Shown here: positions 15,104 through 22,986 of the stretch, piece by piece
Layout: every line of letters starts with the position of its first letter
Numbering within the stretch: the stretch's first letter is position 1
From: an uncultured Collinsella sp.
GTDB taxonomy: Bacteria; Actinomycetota; Coriobacteriia; Coriobacteriales; Coriobacteriaceae
NCBI GenBank assembly: GCA_902489295.1
Contig: CABTZM010000001.1
Span: forward strand, 1-32,523
Direction: 5' to 3'
DNA length: 32,523 bases
Notes under the pieces: model-generated
Told to the model about the DNA's origin: nothing
Database searches by the model: none
The model's input: the letters and a program-made list of their open reading frames with translations, nothing else
Made by a program: the position numbers and the translations under genes

Positions 15104-16234
15104 ATGCCCAACAAACCCGTGAAGATCATCATGCTTACCGGATACCTCGGCGCCGGCAAGACCACACTGCTCAACCACATCCTCGCTAACGACGGCGGCA
15201 TCCGCGCCGCCGTGATCGTCAACGATATCGGCGAGATCAACGTCGACGCCAGCCTCATCGCCGACGGCGGCCTTTCCGAGACCGACGACCTCATCCCGCT
15301 CACCAACGGCTGCATCTGCTGCACGCTTTCGGACGACCTTGCCAACCAGCTGCAGGGCATCGCCGATTCGGGCAAGTTCGACTACATCATCATCGAGGCC
15401 TCGGGTATCTGCGAGCCTATCCCCATCGCCTACACCATCTCGCGCTTCTGCGACGAGGCCAAGGTGGGCGGCCAGCCCAAGCTTGCACTCGACAACATCG
15501 TGGCTGTGGTCGATTGCGCCCGCATGTACGACGAGTTCAACGGCGGCCGCGACCTGTTGGCCGAGGATATCGACGAGGACGACATCGAGAGCCTGCTCAT
15601 CCAGCAGATCGAGTTCTGCTCCACGCTGATCCTCAACAAGACCGATACCGTGAGCCCTGAGCAGATCGCCGAGCTCAAGGCTATCGTGCGCAGCCTGCAG
15701 AAGGACGCCGTGATTGTCGAGGCCCAAAACGGCGAGGTCCCCATGGAGGAGCTGCTCGACACCGACCGCTTCGACTTTATGCGCGCCTACAACTCCGCCG
15801 CCTGGATCGAGGCCATGGAGCATCCCGAGGAGCACGACGACCCCGAGGTGCTCGAGTACGACATCGAGACCTTTGTGTACTCGCGCCGCAAGCCGTTTGA
15901 CCTGCAGAAGTTCACCGATTTTGTTGAGCAGGAGTGGCCCGACGAGGTCATCCGCGTCAAGGGTCCGCTGTGGCAGACCGGCGATCCGGACATGTGCTAC
16001 ATGTTCGAGCAGGCCGGCCACCAAATGCGCCTGATGGAGAACGGTCTGTTCGTTGACTCCGCGCCCGAGGGCGAGAAGCAGAAGATCATCGACGAGAACC
16101 CCGAGATCATGCAGATTTGGGACGACGAGACGGGCGACCGCATGACGAGCCTGTGCATCATCGGCCGTCACATGGACAAGGATGCGCTCATCGCCTCCCT
16201 CGATGCCTGCCTGACCGACTGGCACCGCGCCTAG
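15104..16234 (+). CDS. G3E-family GTPase, CobW/COG0523 metallochaperone type
   Basis: 376 aa. Walker A GYLGAGKTT (residues 13-21), the metal-binding CxCC motif NGCICC (Cys70, Cys72, Cys73), IIEASGICEP around switch II, and the NKTD guanine-specificity motif. A C-terminal CobW_C domain follows (FVYSRRKPFDL, then RVKGPLWQ). COG0523 GTPases deliver zinc or other metals, or serve cobalamin enzymes; nothing next to it (no Zur box recognised, no cobalamin genes) tells which. Start at 15104: AAAGGAGG lies 4-5 nt upstream, whereas the ATG at 15083 has no site. A strong terminator follows at 16274. Confidence 0.9.
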   Translation: MPNKPVKIIMLTGYLGAGKTTLLNHILANDGGIRAAVIVNDIGEINVDASLIADGGLSETDDLIPLTNGCICCTLSDDLANQLQGIADSGKFDYIIIEASGICEPIPIAYTISRFCDEAKVGGQPKLALDNIVAVVDCARMYDEFNGGRDLLAEDIDEDDIESLLIQQIEFCSTLILNKTDTVSPEQIAELKAIVRSLQKDAVIVEAQNGEVPMEELLDTDRFDFMRAYNSAAWIEAMEHPEEHDDPEVLEYDIETFVYSRRKPFDLQKFTDFVEQEWPDEVIRVKGPLWQTGDPDMCYMFEQAGHQMRLMENGLFVDSAPEGEKQKIIDENPEIMQIWDDETGDRMTSLCIIGRHMDKDALIASLDACLTDWHRA

Positions 16235-16273
16235 ATTTATCCAAGCGGGCATTTTTCCGCCTACGTAACCGCC

Positions 16274-16308
16274 AAACCACCACGAAGGTGCCCTTCGTGG
16301 TGGTTTTT
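16274..16308 (+). terminator. Rho-independent terminator of the G3E GTPase gene
   Basis: A perfect 15-bp stem, AAACCACCACGAAGG with its complement at 16292-16306, has a 3-nt loop and a TTTTT tail. It lies only 22 nt before the trmL start, so trmL probably depends on read-through or on a promoter close to its start. Confidence 0.9.
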
Positions 16309-16329
16309 CGTTCTGAGCCAAGGAGATTC

Positions 16330-16929
16330 ATGTTCAACATTGTGCTGTATGCGCCCGAGATTCCGGCCAACACGGGCAATATCGGCCGCACCTGCGTGGT
16401 TACCGGCGCCCGCCTGCATCTGGTGGAGCCGCTGGGGTTTTCGCTCGACGACAAGACGGTGCGTCGCGCCGGCCTGGGCTACTGGCAAAATTTGGACGTG
16501 ACGACCTATGCCGGCTGGGAGGATTTCCTTGCGCGCAACGGCCTCTCCCCCGCCGACGAACGCCTGCATTTGCTGACCAAAAAGGCGCGCCGCACCTATG
16601 CGCAAAGTACCTACCGCGACGGTGACTTTTTGGTCTTTGGCAGCGAGAGCTCGGGGATTCCCGAGCCACTGCTTGCCGCGGCGCCCGAGCGCTGCGAGCG
16701 CATCCCCATGTTGCGCGATTGCGACTCGCTCGAAAACGCCGACGCCTGGGAGGCCCACGAGGAGTCGCTCGGGCATACCGAGGACAGCCACGAAGCCATC
16801 CTTCGACAGGATATCTGCGGCAACTTCGTCGACCCGGACGACTACCGCATCAGCGCTCTCAACCTCTCCAACAGCGCCGCCATCGTCCTCTACGAGGCCC
16901 TGCGCCAAACAGGCTTTCCGGGAATGTGA
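16330..16929 (+). CDS. trmL: tRNA (cytidine/uridine-34-2'-O)-methyltransferase TrmL (SPOUT)
   Basis: 199 aa. A SPOUT methyltransferase that 2'-O-methylates the wobble base of tRNA-Leu isoacceptors. Landmarks: NIVLYAPEIPANTGNIGRTC (motif 1), LVFGSESSGIP (motif 2) and ISALNLSNSAAIVLYEALRQTGFPG (motif 3, knot). Usual TrmL is about 155-165 aa; the extra length is an acidic insert at roughly residues 128-174, between the IPM strand and motif 3. AAGGAG lies 5 nt before the ATG. The last codon and the stop (ATG TGA) lie inside a palindromic repeat (16923-16955), so the natural C-terminus has probably been replaced. Convergent with the uvrA2-like gene. Confidence 0.9.
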   Translation: MFNIVLYAPEIPANTGNIGRTCVVTGARLHLVEPLGFSLDDKTVRRAGLGYWQNLDVTTYAGWEDFLARNGLSPADERLHLLTKKARRTYAQSTYRDGDFLVFGSESSGIPEPLLAAAPERCERIPMLRDCDSLENADAWEAHEESLGHTEDSHEAILRQDICGNFVDPDDYRISALNLSNSAAIVLYEALRQTGFPGM

Positions 16930-16955
16930 CAAAGGAACTGTCCCTTTGTCACATT
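16923..16955. repeat. Hairpin repeat (copy C) containing the trmL stop codon
   Basis: A perfect 12-bp stem AATGTGACAAAG / CTTTGTCACATT has a 9-nt loop, GAACTGTCC (GGACAGTTC on the other strand). Its left arm contains the trmL ATG-TGA end. It differs from copy D (20651-20683) at one base within the central 29 nt. It also lies just beyond the uvrA2-like stop and may act as a terminator for both genes, although it has no U-tract. Confidence 0.85.
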
Positions 16956-16958
16956 CGG

Positions 16959-19439
16959 TTATAGGTAGCGGCCGGTGATGCTTGCGGGGCAGGCCACGAT
17001 GTCGCCCGGCGTGCCGGCGCAGACGATTTGCCCGCCCGCGTCACCGCCGCCCGGGCCCATGTCGATCACATAGTCGGCGTTGCGGATAAGGTCGAGGTCG
17101 TGTTCGATCACGACAACTGTGGCGCCCTTGGCGACGAGGCCGTCGAACACACTCAGCAGCACCTGAACATCGAGCGGGTGCAGGCCGATCGTGGGCTCGT
17201 CGAACACAAACACGGCATCATCCTGCACGCGGCCCATCTCGCTCGCGAGCTTAAGACGCTGCGCCTCGCCGCCCGAAAGTGCCGGCGTGGGCTCACCGAG
17301 CGTGAGATAACCCAATCCCAGGTCGTGCAAGGTCTGCAAGCGCGCCTGTACCTTTTTGAGTCCCAGCGTGGCGTCGAGGGCCTCGTCCACACTCATGTCC
17401 ATGAGCTGCGGCAACGTCAGTAAGCTCCCGTCCTTGCCCTCGCGATGGATATGCGAAGCCGCGTCTGCATAACGTGAGCCGCGACATGCCGGACAGACGA
17501 TCTCGACGTCGGGCAAAAACTGCACGTCGAGCGATATCGAGCCCGTGCCATCGCACGTAGGGCAGCGCAAAGCGCCAGTGTTGTAGCTAAAGGCGCCCGC
17601 CTTGTAGCCGGCTGCTTTGGCCTCGGGCGTGCGGGCGAAAGCGTGACGCAGCTCATCATGGATGTCGGCATAAGTCGCCACCGTCGAGCGCACGTTGGCG
17701 CCGATGGGCGTAGCGTCAATCAAATTTGCGCGGGCAATGCCCTCGGCATCGACCCAACGCACATGGCTTGGCAGGCGCTCGCCAGTTGCCTGAGCCTTGA
17801 GCGCCGGGATGAGCGTCTCGAGCACCAACGTCGTCTTACCCGAACCCGAAACGCCCGTCACCGCGACCAAGCGACCGCGCGGGATATCGACTTCGAGCGG
17901 TTTGACGGTATGGATGGCATCGGTCGCCATGCGGATATGGCCCCGGTCGAACATTTCGTCGTCAGCCACCTGCGGCCGCAAGCGCTTGGGCTCCGAGCGC
18001 AAAAACGGGGCGATGCGGCTGTCCTGCGATTGCTCGACCTCGTCCACCGTACCTGCAGCGACAACATTACCGCCGCCTGCTCCGGCAACGGGGCCCATCT
18101 CGACCAGATAATCGGCTTCCGCCAGTACGCGCGTGTCGTGGTCGACAACGACCACGGTGTTGCCGTCATCCACCAAATCGCGCATCACGCCTACCAGGCC
18201 GTCGACATTGGCAGGATGCAAGCCAATCGAGGGCTCGTCCAGCACATAGAGCACGCCCGTCGATCGGTTACGCACCACGCGGGCGAGCTGCACGCGCTGA
18301 CGCTCGCCCGTGGAGAGCGTGGCACCGGCGCGGTCGAGTGAAAGGTAATCGAGGCCCAGATCGACCAGTCGACGGGCCGTGCTCAAAAACGAATCGCAGA
18401 TATCCGTCGCCATGGGCTGCATCTCGGCCGGCAAGGATGCGGGCACCCCGCGCACCCACTCAATCGCCTCACCCAGCGTCATAGCCGCGGCCTGCGCCAG
18501 ATTGATACCGCGCACCTGGGGATGGCGTGCGGCCTCGGAGAGACGCGTGCCGCCACAGTCACGGCATGGCCCCTCGCGCAAAAAGCGCGCCACGCGCTTG
18601 AGGCCCTTGTCGTCCTTAACCTTGGCGAGCGCATTCTCGACGGTATAGGCAGCGTTGTAATAGGTAAAATCGAGCGGCGTGGCGCCCTCGCCGTTTTTGG
18701 GAACGTAGAGAATGTGCTTTTTAACCGCCGGACCGTGGAACACGATGTCGCGCTCTTGAGGCGTGAGCTGGTTAAACGGCACGTCGGTGCGCACGCCCAT
18801 CTCGCCAGCCACCTGCTTCATCAGATCCCACATGAGTGTGCCCCAAGGAAGCACCGCGCCCTCGTTGATAGTCTTGGACTCGTCGGGCACCAGGCTCGCC
18901 TCGTCCACCTCGCGCATGACGCCGGTACCGCCACAGGTGGGACATGCACCGCCGCTATTGAAAGCCAAATCCTCGGCACTCGGCGCGTAGAACTCGCGGC
19001 CGCATGTCGGACACGTGAGCGACAGGCCTGCAGCCACGTTAAGGCTCGGCTCCACGCGCGCCCCGCAATGTGGGCACACGTGATGGGCGCAACGGCTAAA
19101 GAGCAGACGCAGACTATTGTTGAGCTCGGTCATGGTACCAAAGGTCGAGCGCACGCCCGGCACGCTCGGACGCTGGTGCAGCGCGAGCGCCGCCGGCACG
19201 TGCAATACCTCATCCACCTGGGCGTGCTCGGCCTGTGTCAGACGACGTCGAGTATAGGTGCTGAGTGCTTCCAAGTAGCGACGCGAGCCCTCGGCATAAA
19301 GAACCCCCAGCGCCAGCGAGCTCTTGCCCGAGCCCGACACGCCGGCAATACCCACGAGCTTTCCCAGCGGAATATCAATATCGATGTCCTTAAGGTTATG
19401 GACGCGCGCACCACGCACCTCGATAGCCTGCGGGCTCAT
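16959..19439 (-). CDS. UvrA-like ABC ATPase, class II (UvrA2 type)
   Basis: 826 aa, shorter than true UvrA (about 940-960). It has two ABC ATPase modules: Walker A GVSGSGKSS near residue 35 and GVSGSGKTT in the second half; signatures LSTGERQRVQL and LSGGEAQRLKL; Walker B YVLDEPSIGLHP and FVFDEPTIGLHP. Zinc modules CPHCG, CPTCG and CPTCGGTG are present. After the first zinc-finger cysteines the sequence goes straight to LTCPTCGREF, so the UvrB-binding insertion of UvrA appears to be missing. That is the hallmark of UvrA2-type proteins, linked to DNA damage or antibiotic tolerance rather than to core excision repair. Start ATG at 19439, 25 nt after the AAA gene stop; a longer start would overlap that gene. 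Second gene of the AAA operon. Confidence 0.87.
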   Translation of the reverse strand: MSPQAIEVRGARVHNLKDIDIDIPLGKLVGIAGVSGSGKSSLALGVLYAEGSRRYLEALSTYTRRRLTQAEHAQVDEVLHVPAALALHQRPSVPGVRSTFGTMTELNNSLRLLFSRCAHHVCPHCGARVEPSLNVAAGLSLTCPTCGREFYAPSAEDLAFNSGGACPTCGGTGVMREVDEASLVPDESKTINEGAVLPWGTLMWDLMKQVAGEMGVRTDVPFNQLTPQERDIVFHGPAVKKHILYVPKNGEGATPLDFTYYNAAYTVENALAKVKDDKGLKRVARFLREGPCRDCGGTRLSEAARHPQVRGINLAQAAAMTLGEAIEWVRGVPASLPAEMQPMATDICDSFLSTARRLVDLGLDYLSLDRAGATLSTGERQRVQLARVVRNRSTGVLYVLDEPSIGLHPANVDGLVGVMRDLVDDGNTVVVVDHDTRVLAEADYLVEMGPVAGAGGGNVVAAGTVDEVEQSQDSRIAPFLRSEPKRLRPQVADDEMFDRGHIRMATDAIHTVKPLEVDIPRGRLVAVTGVSGSGKTTLVLETLIPALKAQATGERLPSHVRWVDAEGIARANLIDATPIGANVRSTVATYADIHDELRHAFARTPEAKAAGYKAGAFSYNTGALRCPTCDGTGSISLDVQFLPDVEIVCPACRGSRYADAASHIHREGKDGSLLTLPQLMDMSVDEALDATLGLKKVQARLQTLHDLGLGYLTLGEPTPALSGGEAQRLKLASEMGRVQDDAVFVFDEPTIGLHPLDVQVLLSVFDGLVAKGATVVVIEHDLDLIRNADYVIDMGPGGGDAGGQIVCAGTPGDIVACPASITGRYL

Positions 19440-19464
19440 CTTCTGTTCCGTCACCTTTATCACC

Positions 19465-20583
19465 CTACTCATGCCATAAAATGCGATCGCGAATGTACTC
19501 GCCCAGCATGGGCACGGTAAACCGGACAAGGCCGTATCCGGCAGCCTCGACGACGCGCTCGCGAATCAGACTTGCACGATATTTACTCGCCCAGCTCTGG
19601 GTACGGTCACAGCGTTCAATGATATCCGCCGTGCGCGTCGGCTTGTCCTCGTCAACCGCGATAGCCTCGATAAAGAGGCGCTGAGGGCTGCGCAGACCGT
19701 AATACAGAGGTGCGTCAACCGCTTCGTAGAACTCGGAGACGGCATCCGCATGGCCATTCTCGACATCGCGCCTTTCGATGACCTGCGAGCCACGCCGGAC
19801 AGCAGACCGCCACATGTAATAGCCCACCAGCTGAACCATATAGGGATGCCCCATGCTCTTGCGCGCCGCAAGGTCCGCCGTCTCCGCGTCAACGTAAAGA
19901 CCAGCGTCTTTGACCGTCTGGATATACGAATCGCGCACTTTGGGCAAAGATATTGCCCCCAACGTACGCTGCTGGGCACGCCGCAAAAACGTCACGCTCG
20001 GCTCTTCGAGCAGATCGTCAACCATACTGGGCAAGCCGGCGAACGCCAGCGCAAGACCGCGCTGGTCGCTATCGGGCAAGCCCGTGGCATCCTGGTCTCC
20101 GAGCACCTGCTGATAGAGGACGGCAAGAGCCGCCAGTTCCTCGATAGACGCCGATTGTGCCTCGTCAATCGCAAACAAGACGCCCTTGCCCGGACCGAGC
20201 TTCTTGAGACGCTCGTTGACCAGCCCTCGCAATGTCTCGCCTTTTGCCCGCGCCGCCTCGACCGACATCCGGCCAAACGACGGCCCAAACTCCATTGACG
20301 TCACAACGGGTTTATTCGAGCGAAGCGCGTCGGCCAAGCGGTCGCACAAACCAAGCGAAGCGGAATCGGAGACAACCGCCCATCCGCGCTCGCTGGCTAG
20401 ACGTTGCAGCTCCCGCAGGAGAACCGTTTTGCCATAGCCGCGGTTTCCCGTAATGAGCATGAGCCTGCCCGGCGCTCCGGCGCCGTTGTCGAGCCCTTCC
20501 TCAAAATCTTCGATGACCGACTCGCGACCGATGAGTATCGGAGGCCGCTTACCAGCTGTGGGCTTAAAGGGATTTGGATTCAT
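19465..20583 (-). CDS. AAA ATPase (Orc1/Cdc6-like fold) with C-terminal winged-helix region
   Basis: 372 aa. Walker A GNRGYGKT (46-53) and Walker B FAIDEAQ (Asp140-Glu141), preceded by IGRESVIEDFEEGL as in the AAA_16 group, with an arginine-rich lid (FLRRAQQRTLG). The last 90 or so residues (SPQRLFIEAIAVDEDKPTRTADI...YGLVRFTVPMLGEYIRDRIL) look like a winged helix, as in Orc/Cdc6 and related bacterial ATPases. Its function is not known: it could act as a DNA-binding switch or as a loader. GAGGAGG lies 5 nt before the ATG. It is the first gene of an operon with the UvrA2-like ATPase, behind three phased repeats, which suggests a stress-related pair. The association is inferred from spacing only. 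Confidence 0.75.
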   Translation of the reverse strand: MNPNPFKPTAGKRPPILIGRESVIEDFEEGLDNGAGAPGRLMLITGNRGYGKTVLLRELQRLASERGWAVVSDSASLGLCDRLADALRSNKPVVTSMEFGPSFGRMSVEAARAKGETLRGLVNERLKKLGPGKGVLFAIDEAQSASIEELAALAVLYQQVLGDQDATGLPDSDQRGLALAFAGLPSMVDDLLEEPSVTFLRRAQQRTLGAISLPKVRDSYIQTVKDAGLYVDAETADLAARKSMGHPYMVQLVGYYMWRSAVRRGSQVIERRDVENGHADAVSEFYEAVDAPLYYGLRSPQRLFIEAIAVDEDKPTRTADIIERCDRTQSWASKYRASLIRERVVEAAGYGLVRFTVPMLGEYIRDRILWHE

Positions 20584-20618
20584 ATCGGCCTCCTCGGATT
20601 GGCAAACCCTGGTAACAG

Positions 20619-20645
20619 TTATACCAACTTATACCGAGTTATACC
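20619..20645. promoter_or_regulatory. Three 10-bp-phased TTATACC repeats upstream of the AAA/uvrA2 operon
   Basis: TTATACC occurs at 20619, 20629 and 20639, exactly one helical turn apart (TTATACCAAC, TTATACCGAG, TTATACCAAT). On the minus (coding) strand each copy reads GGTATAA. An additional half site, GGTAAC (20611-20616), faces the first repeat. It is probably a multimeric operator, or an array of -10-like boxes, 36-64 nt before the AAA start. Confidence 0.6.
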
Positions 20646-20650
20646 AATAG

Positions 20651-20683
20651 CATGTGACAAAGGAACTGCCCCTTTGTCACATG
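20651..20683. repeat. Hairpin repeat (copy D) containing the stop codon of the TetM-like gene
   Basis: A perfect 12-bp stem CATGTGACAAAG / CTTTGTCACATG (20651-20662 and 20672-20683) has the loop GAACTGCCC. On the minus strand the last Met codon and the TGA of the TetM-like gene lie inside the 20672-20683 arm. It is nearly identical to copy C 3.7 kb away. Confidence 0.85.
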
Positions 20684-22680
20684 TGGCCGAAAAACTCGGC
20701 GTCTGCTGCTCGCCAGGGGCGGAAGGTGGCGGGATCGACCTTTACGTGCGCCGCAGCGGGTGCGTCGTACCATTTGACCGTGTAGCCGGCGCCGTGGGCG
20801 CAAAAGACCGAGTCGGGCGTGTTGGGCAGATCGGCCTCGGGCTCGTAGGCGGCAGCCTCGATTACGCGCTCGCCATCATGGCAAGCCGCATAACCGGCGA
20901 ACTCCAGGTACAGATGCCCGCGACCGCTCGTGTAGGCAGCCACCTCCAGCGCATAATCTTGCACCTCGGATGCCGGAACGCGACCCACAAGCTTCGCTCG
21001 GTCTCCCGCCATCGTCGGCGGCTCGTACTCGGCACCCATGCGTGTGGCATCTGACAACGCCCGGCCCACGCACTCCCCCGGCACCTCGAGCTCAAAGTGG
21101 TACCACGGCTCCAGCAACACGTCTGCGCCGACCTCGCGCGCCTGCATCAAACCCTGGCGAATCGCGCGATACGTGGCCTGGCGAAAATCGCCGCCCTCGG
21201 TGTGTTTGGCATGCGCGCGGCCGCCCGTGAGCGTAATGCGCACATCGGTGATGGGCGAGCCCGTCAGCACGCCCAGGTGGTCGCGCTCCATAGCGTTGGT
21301 GAGTGCCAAACGCTGCCAGTTAAGATCGAGCTCGTCGGTCGAGGTCACGGTGCCAAACTGCACACCCGAACCCGCCGGCAACGGCTCCAGGCGCAGATGC
21401 ACCTCGGCATAGTGGCGCAGCGGCTCAAAGTGGCCCACGCCCTCGACCGGCCGCGAAATAGTCTCCTTATAGAGAATGCCGCCGGGCTCAAACGCAACCG
21501 AAAGGCCAAAGCGATCGGCCAACACCCGCTGCACGACCTCGAGTTGCACGGCGCCCATCAACTGCAAATGGATCTGCTCAAGATGCGTATTCCAGCTTAC
21601 GCCGAGCATGGGATCTTCGTCCGCCAACTCACTCAGCGCTTTAAACACCGCATGAACGTCGTGTTCGCCCGGCAGCACCGTATAGGTGAGGACCGGAGCG
21701 ATGACGGGCGCATCGCCCGCGGGCTCCGTGCCCAGGGCGTCCCCTGGGCGAACGTGCGCAAGACCCGTCACGGCGCAAATACCGCCAGCAGCAACTTCTT
21801 GGGCAAGCTCATACTTCTCGCCGTTATAGATGCGTACCTGATCGACCTTCTGTTCCCACGCCTCGGCACTAGAATGCCCGCTGATCATCTGTTTTGCGCG
21901 CAGCGTGCCGCCGGTCACTTTAACCCAAGCCAAGCGCTCGCCACGATCCCCGCGGCTGATACGATAGACGCGCGCGGCAAACTCCGGGAGCCACGCCTGC
22001 TCACGCATCAGCGCGCATATACCATCCAGTAGCTCGTCAACGCCTTGGTCCTTGAGCGCCGAGCCGGCAAAGCAGGGAAAGAGCTTGCGCTCGGCAACCA
22101 TGCGCGACAGCGTTGCGACAGAAAGCTCACCCGCTTCAAGAAACTCCTCGAGCGCCGCTTCGTCCAACGCAGCAGCGTCCTCCTGAACGGCGCCGCCCGC
22201 CAGCAGCTCGTTGGCATCTAGGCAGCCCTCGGAAAGACGCTGCCCGAGTTGTGCCAGCAAAACATCGCGGCCGGGATTCTCCAAATCGATCTTGTTGATG
22301 AAGATGAACGTCGGGATGTCATAGCGTGCAAGCAGGCGCCACAGGGTTTCGGTGTGCCCCTGCACGCCATCGTTGGCGCCCACCACCAGAATCGCGTAGT
22401 CCAGGGCACGCAGTGTGCGCTCCGCCTCGGCAGAAAAATCGACATGGCCGGGAGCATCCACGAGCATGACGTGGGTATCGCCGTGGTCGAGCACGGCCTG
22501 CGACGAGAAAATCGTGATGCCGCGCTCGCGCTCGATCGTGTTAGTGTCCAGATGCGAATCGCCATCGTCCACGCGGCCACGCTTGCGAATGCGGCCCGCG
22601 TTGAACAGCATGGCCTCGGCCAACGTGGTCTTGCCGGCATCGACATGCGCCAAGATTCCAACGACCGCTTGCTTCGACAT
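20677..22680 (-). CDS. TetM/TetW-family ribosomal-protection-like translation GTPase
   Basis: 667 aa, EF-G-like. G1 AHVDAGKTT (11-19), switch region ERERGITIFSS, G3 DAPGH (75-79), G4 NKID (129-132), G5 FAGSALK, then domains II-V including PGECVGRALSDATRMGA and the C-terminal RVPASEVQDYALEV. Compared with Tet(M)/Tet(O), it has an extra C-terminal SVFCAHGAGYTVKW tail, known from chromosomal Tet-like factors of gut Gram-positives, so tetracycline resistance should not be assumed. It binds the ribosome, probably to release a stalled or drug-bound state. The AGGAG site fixes the start at 22680. A tiny upstream frame (MGLQ-stop) ends just before that site. The stop codon lies inside palindromic repeat D. 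Confidence 0.85.
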   Translation of the reverse strand: MSKQAVVGILAHVDAGKTTLAEAMLFNAGRIRKRGRVDDGDSHLDTNTIERERGITIFSSQAVLDHGDTHVMLVDAPGHVDFSAEAERTLRALDYAILVVGANDGVQGHTETLWRLLARYDIPTFIFINKIDLENPGRDVLLAQLGQRLSEGCLDANELLAGGAVQEDAAALDEAALEEFLEAGELSVATLSRMVAERKLFPCFAGSALKDQGVDELLDGICALMREQAWLPEFAARVYRISRGDRGERLAWVKVTGGTLRAKQMISGHSSAEAWEQKVDQVRIYNGEKYELAQEVAAGGICAVTGLAHVRPGDALGTEPAGDAPVIAPVLTYTVLPGEHDVHAVFKALSELADEDPMLGVSWNTHLEQIHLQLMGAVQLEVVQRVLADRFGLSVAFEPGGILYKETISRPVEGVGHFEPLRHYAEVHLRLEPLPAGSGVQFGTVTSTDELDLNWQRLALTNAMERDHLGVLTGSPITDVRITLTGGRAHAKHTEGGDFRQATYRAIRQGLMQAREVGADVLLEPWYHFELEVPGECVGRALSDATRMGAEYEPPTMAGDRAKLVGRVPASEVQDYALEVAAYTSGRGHLYLEFAGYAACHDGERVIEAAAYEPEADLPNTPDSVFCAHGAGYTVKWYDAPAAAHVKVDPATFRPWRAADAEFFGHM

Positions 22681-22986
22681 GGCTCTCCTCTTATTGCAAG
22701 CCCATCGCACGCGGCAACGGGCGTTCACGCTCCACACTGGATGATACAATTTACGGGCCGGTGGGCGAAGCGGGCCCTATCCCCCGACCGAGCTCATCGC
22801 CCCGCGTTGCCGCGCGGCGATTTTCGTAGGTTCGCGCCTTGCGAAAGCCGGCACCTCCCCTTTTTGTCTGCCCGGGTTCATCTGGGGCGGTAACAATGCG
22901 AGTCCCACAACGACGCGTTTTACCAAAAATGGCCCCACTCGGGGCCATTTTTTATTTGAGCTGGGTGATGATACGTGCCTTGGCTC
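22681..22986. other. 306-nt region without a gene; GC-rich and structured, bounded by promoter-like and terminator sequences
   Basis: On the plus strand an extended -10 (TGA-TACAAT, 22742-22750) is followed by hairpins: 22796-22806 with 22811-22821 (11 bp, one mismatch, then TTTT) and TTCGC/GCGAA at 22831-22845. The next strong terminator is at 22925-22952. This could be a small RNA gene of up to about 195 nt, or on the minus strand the leader of the TetM-like gene. I could not match it to SRP RNA, 6S, tmRNA, RNase P RNA or a tRNA. Confidence 0.4.
22925..22952. terminator. Bidirectional terminator downstream of the GNAT gene
   Basis: A perfect 12-bp stem AAAAATGGCCCC / GGGGCCATTTTT with loop ACTC, U-rich on both strands. 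It ends the minus-strand GNAT transcript (stop at 22987) and would also end any plus-strand RNA from the preceding region. Confidence 0.88.

Noticed and set aside
16923..16955. Ordinary intrinsic terminator between trmL and the uvrA2-like gene
   Set aside because: It may stop transcription, but it lacks a U-tract and a near-identical copy exists at 20651-20683, so it is better described as a repeat.
20619..20645. Start of a CRISPR-like or iteron origin array
   Set aside because: Only three 7-bp units at 10-bp spacing, no spacers, no replication initiator or cas genes; an operator is the simpler reading.
20677..22680. Acquired tetracycline resistance gene
   Set aside because: Codon and base composition fit the surroundings, no mobile-element genes flank it, and the extra C-terminal tail differs from Tet(M)/Tet(O); family membership alone does not show resistance.
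22884..22906. T-box-like GGGGCGGTAAC...AGTCCC stretch followed by a terminator
   Set aside because: The T-box core (GGTGGNACCGCG) is not matched, no stem I specifier loop is visible, and the next plus-strand gene is more than 600 nt away beyond an opposite-strand gene.
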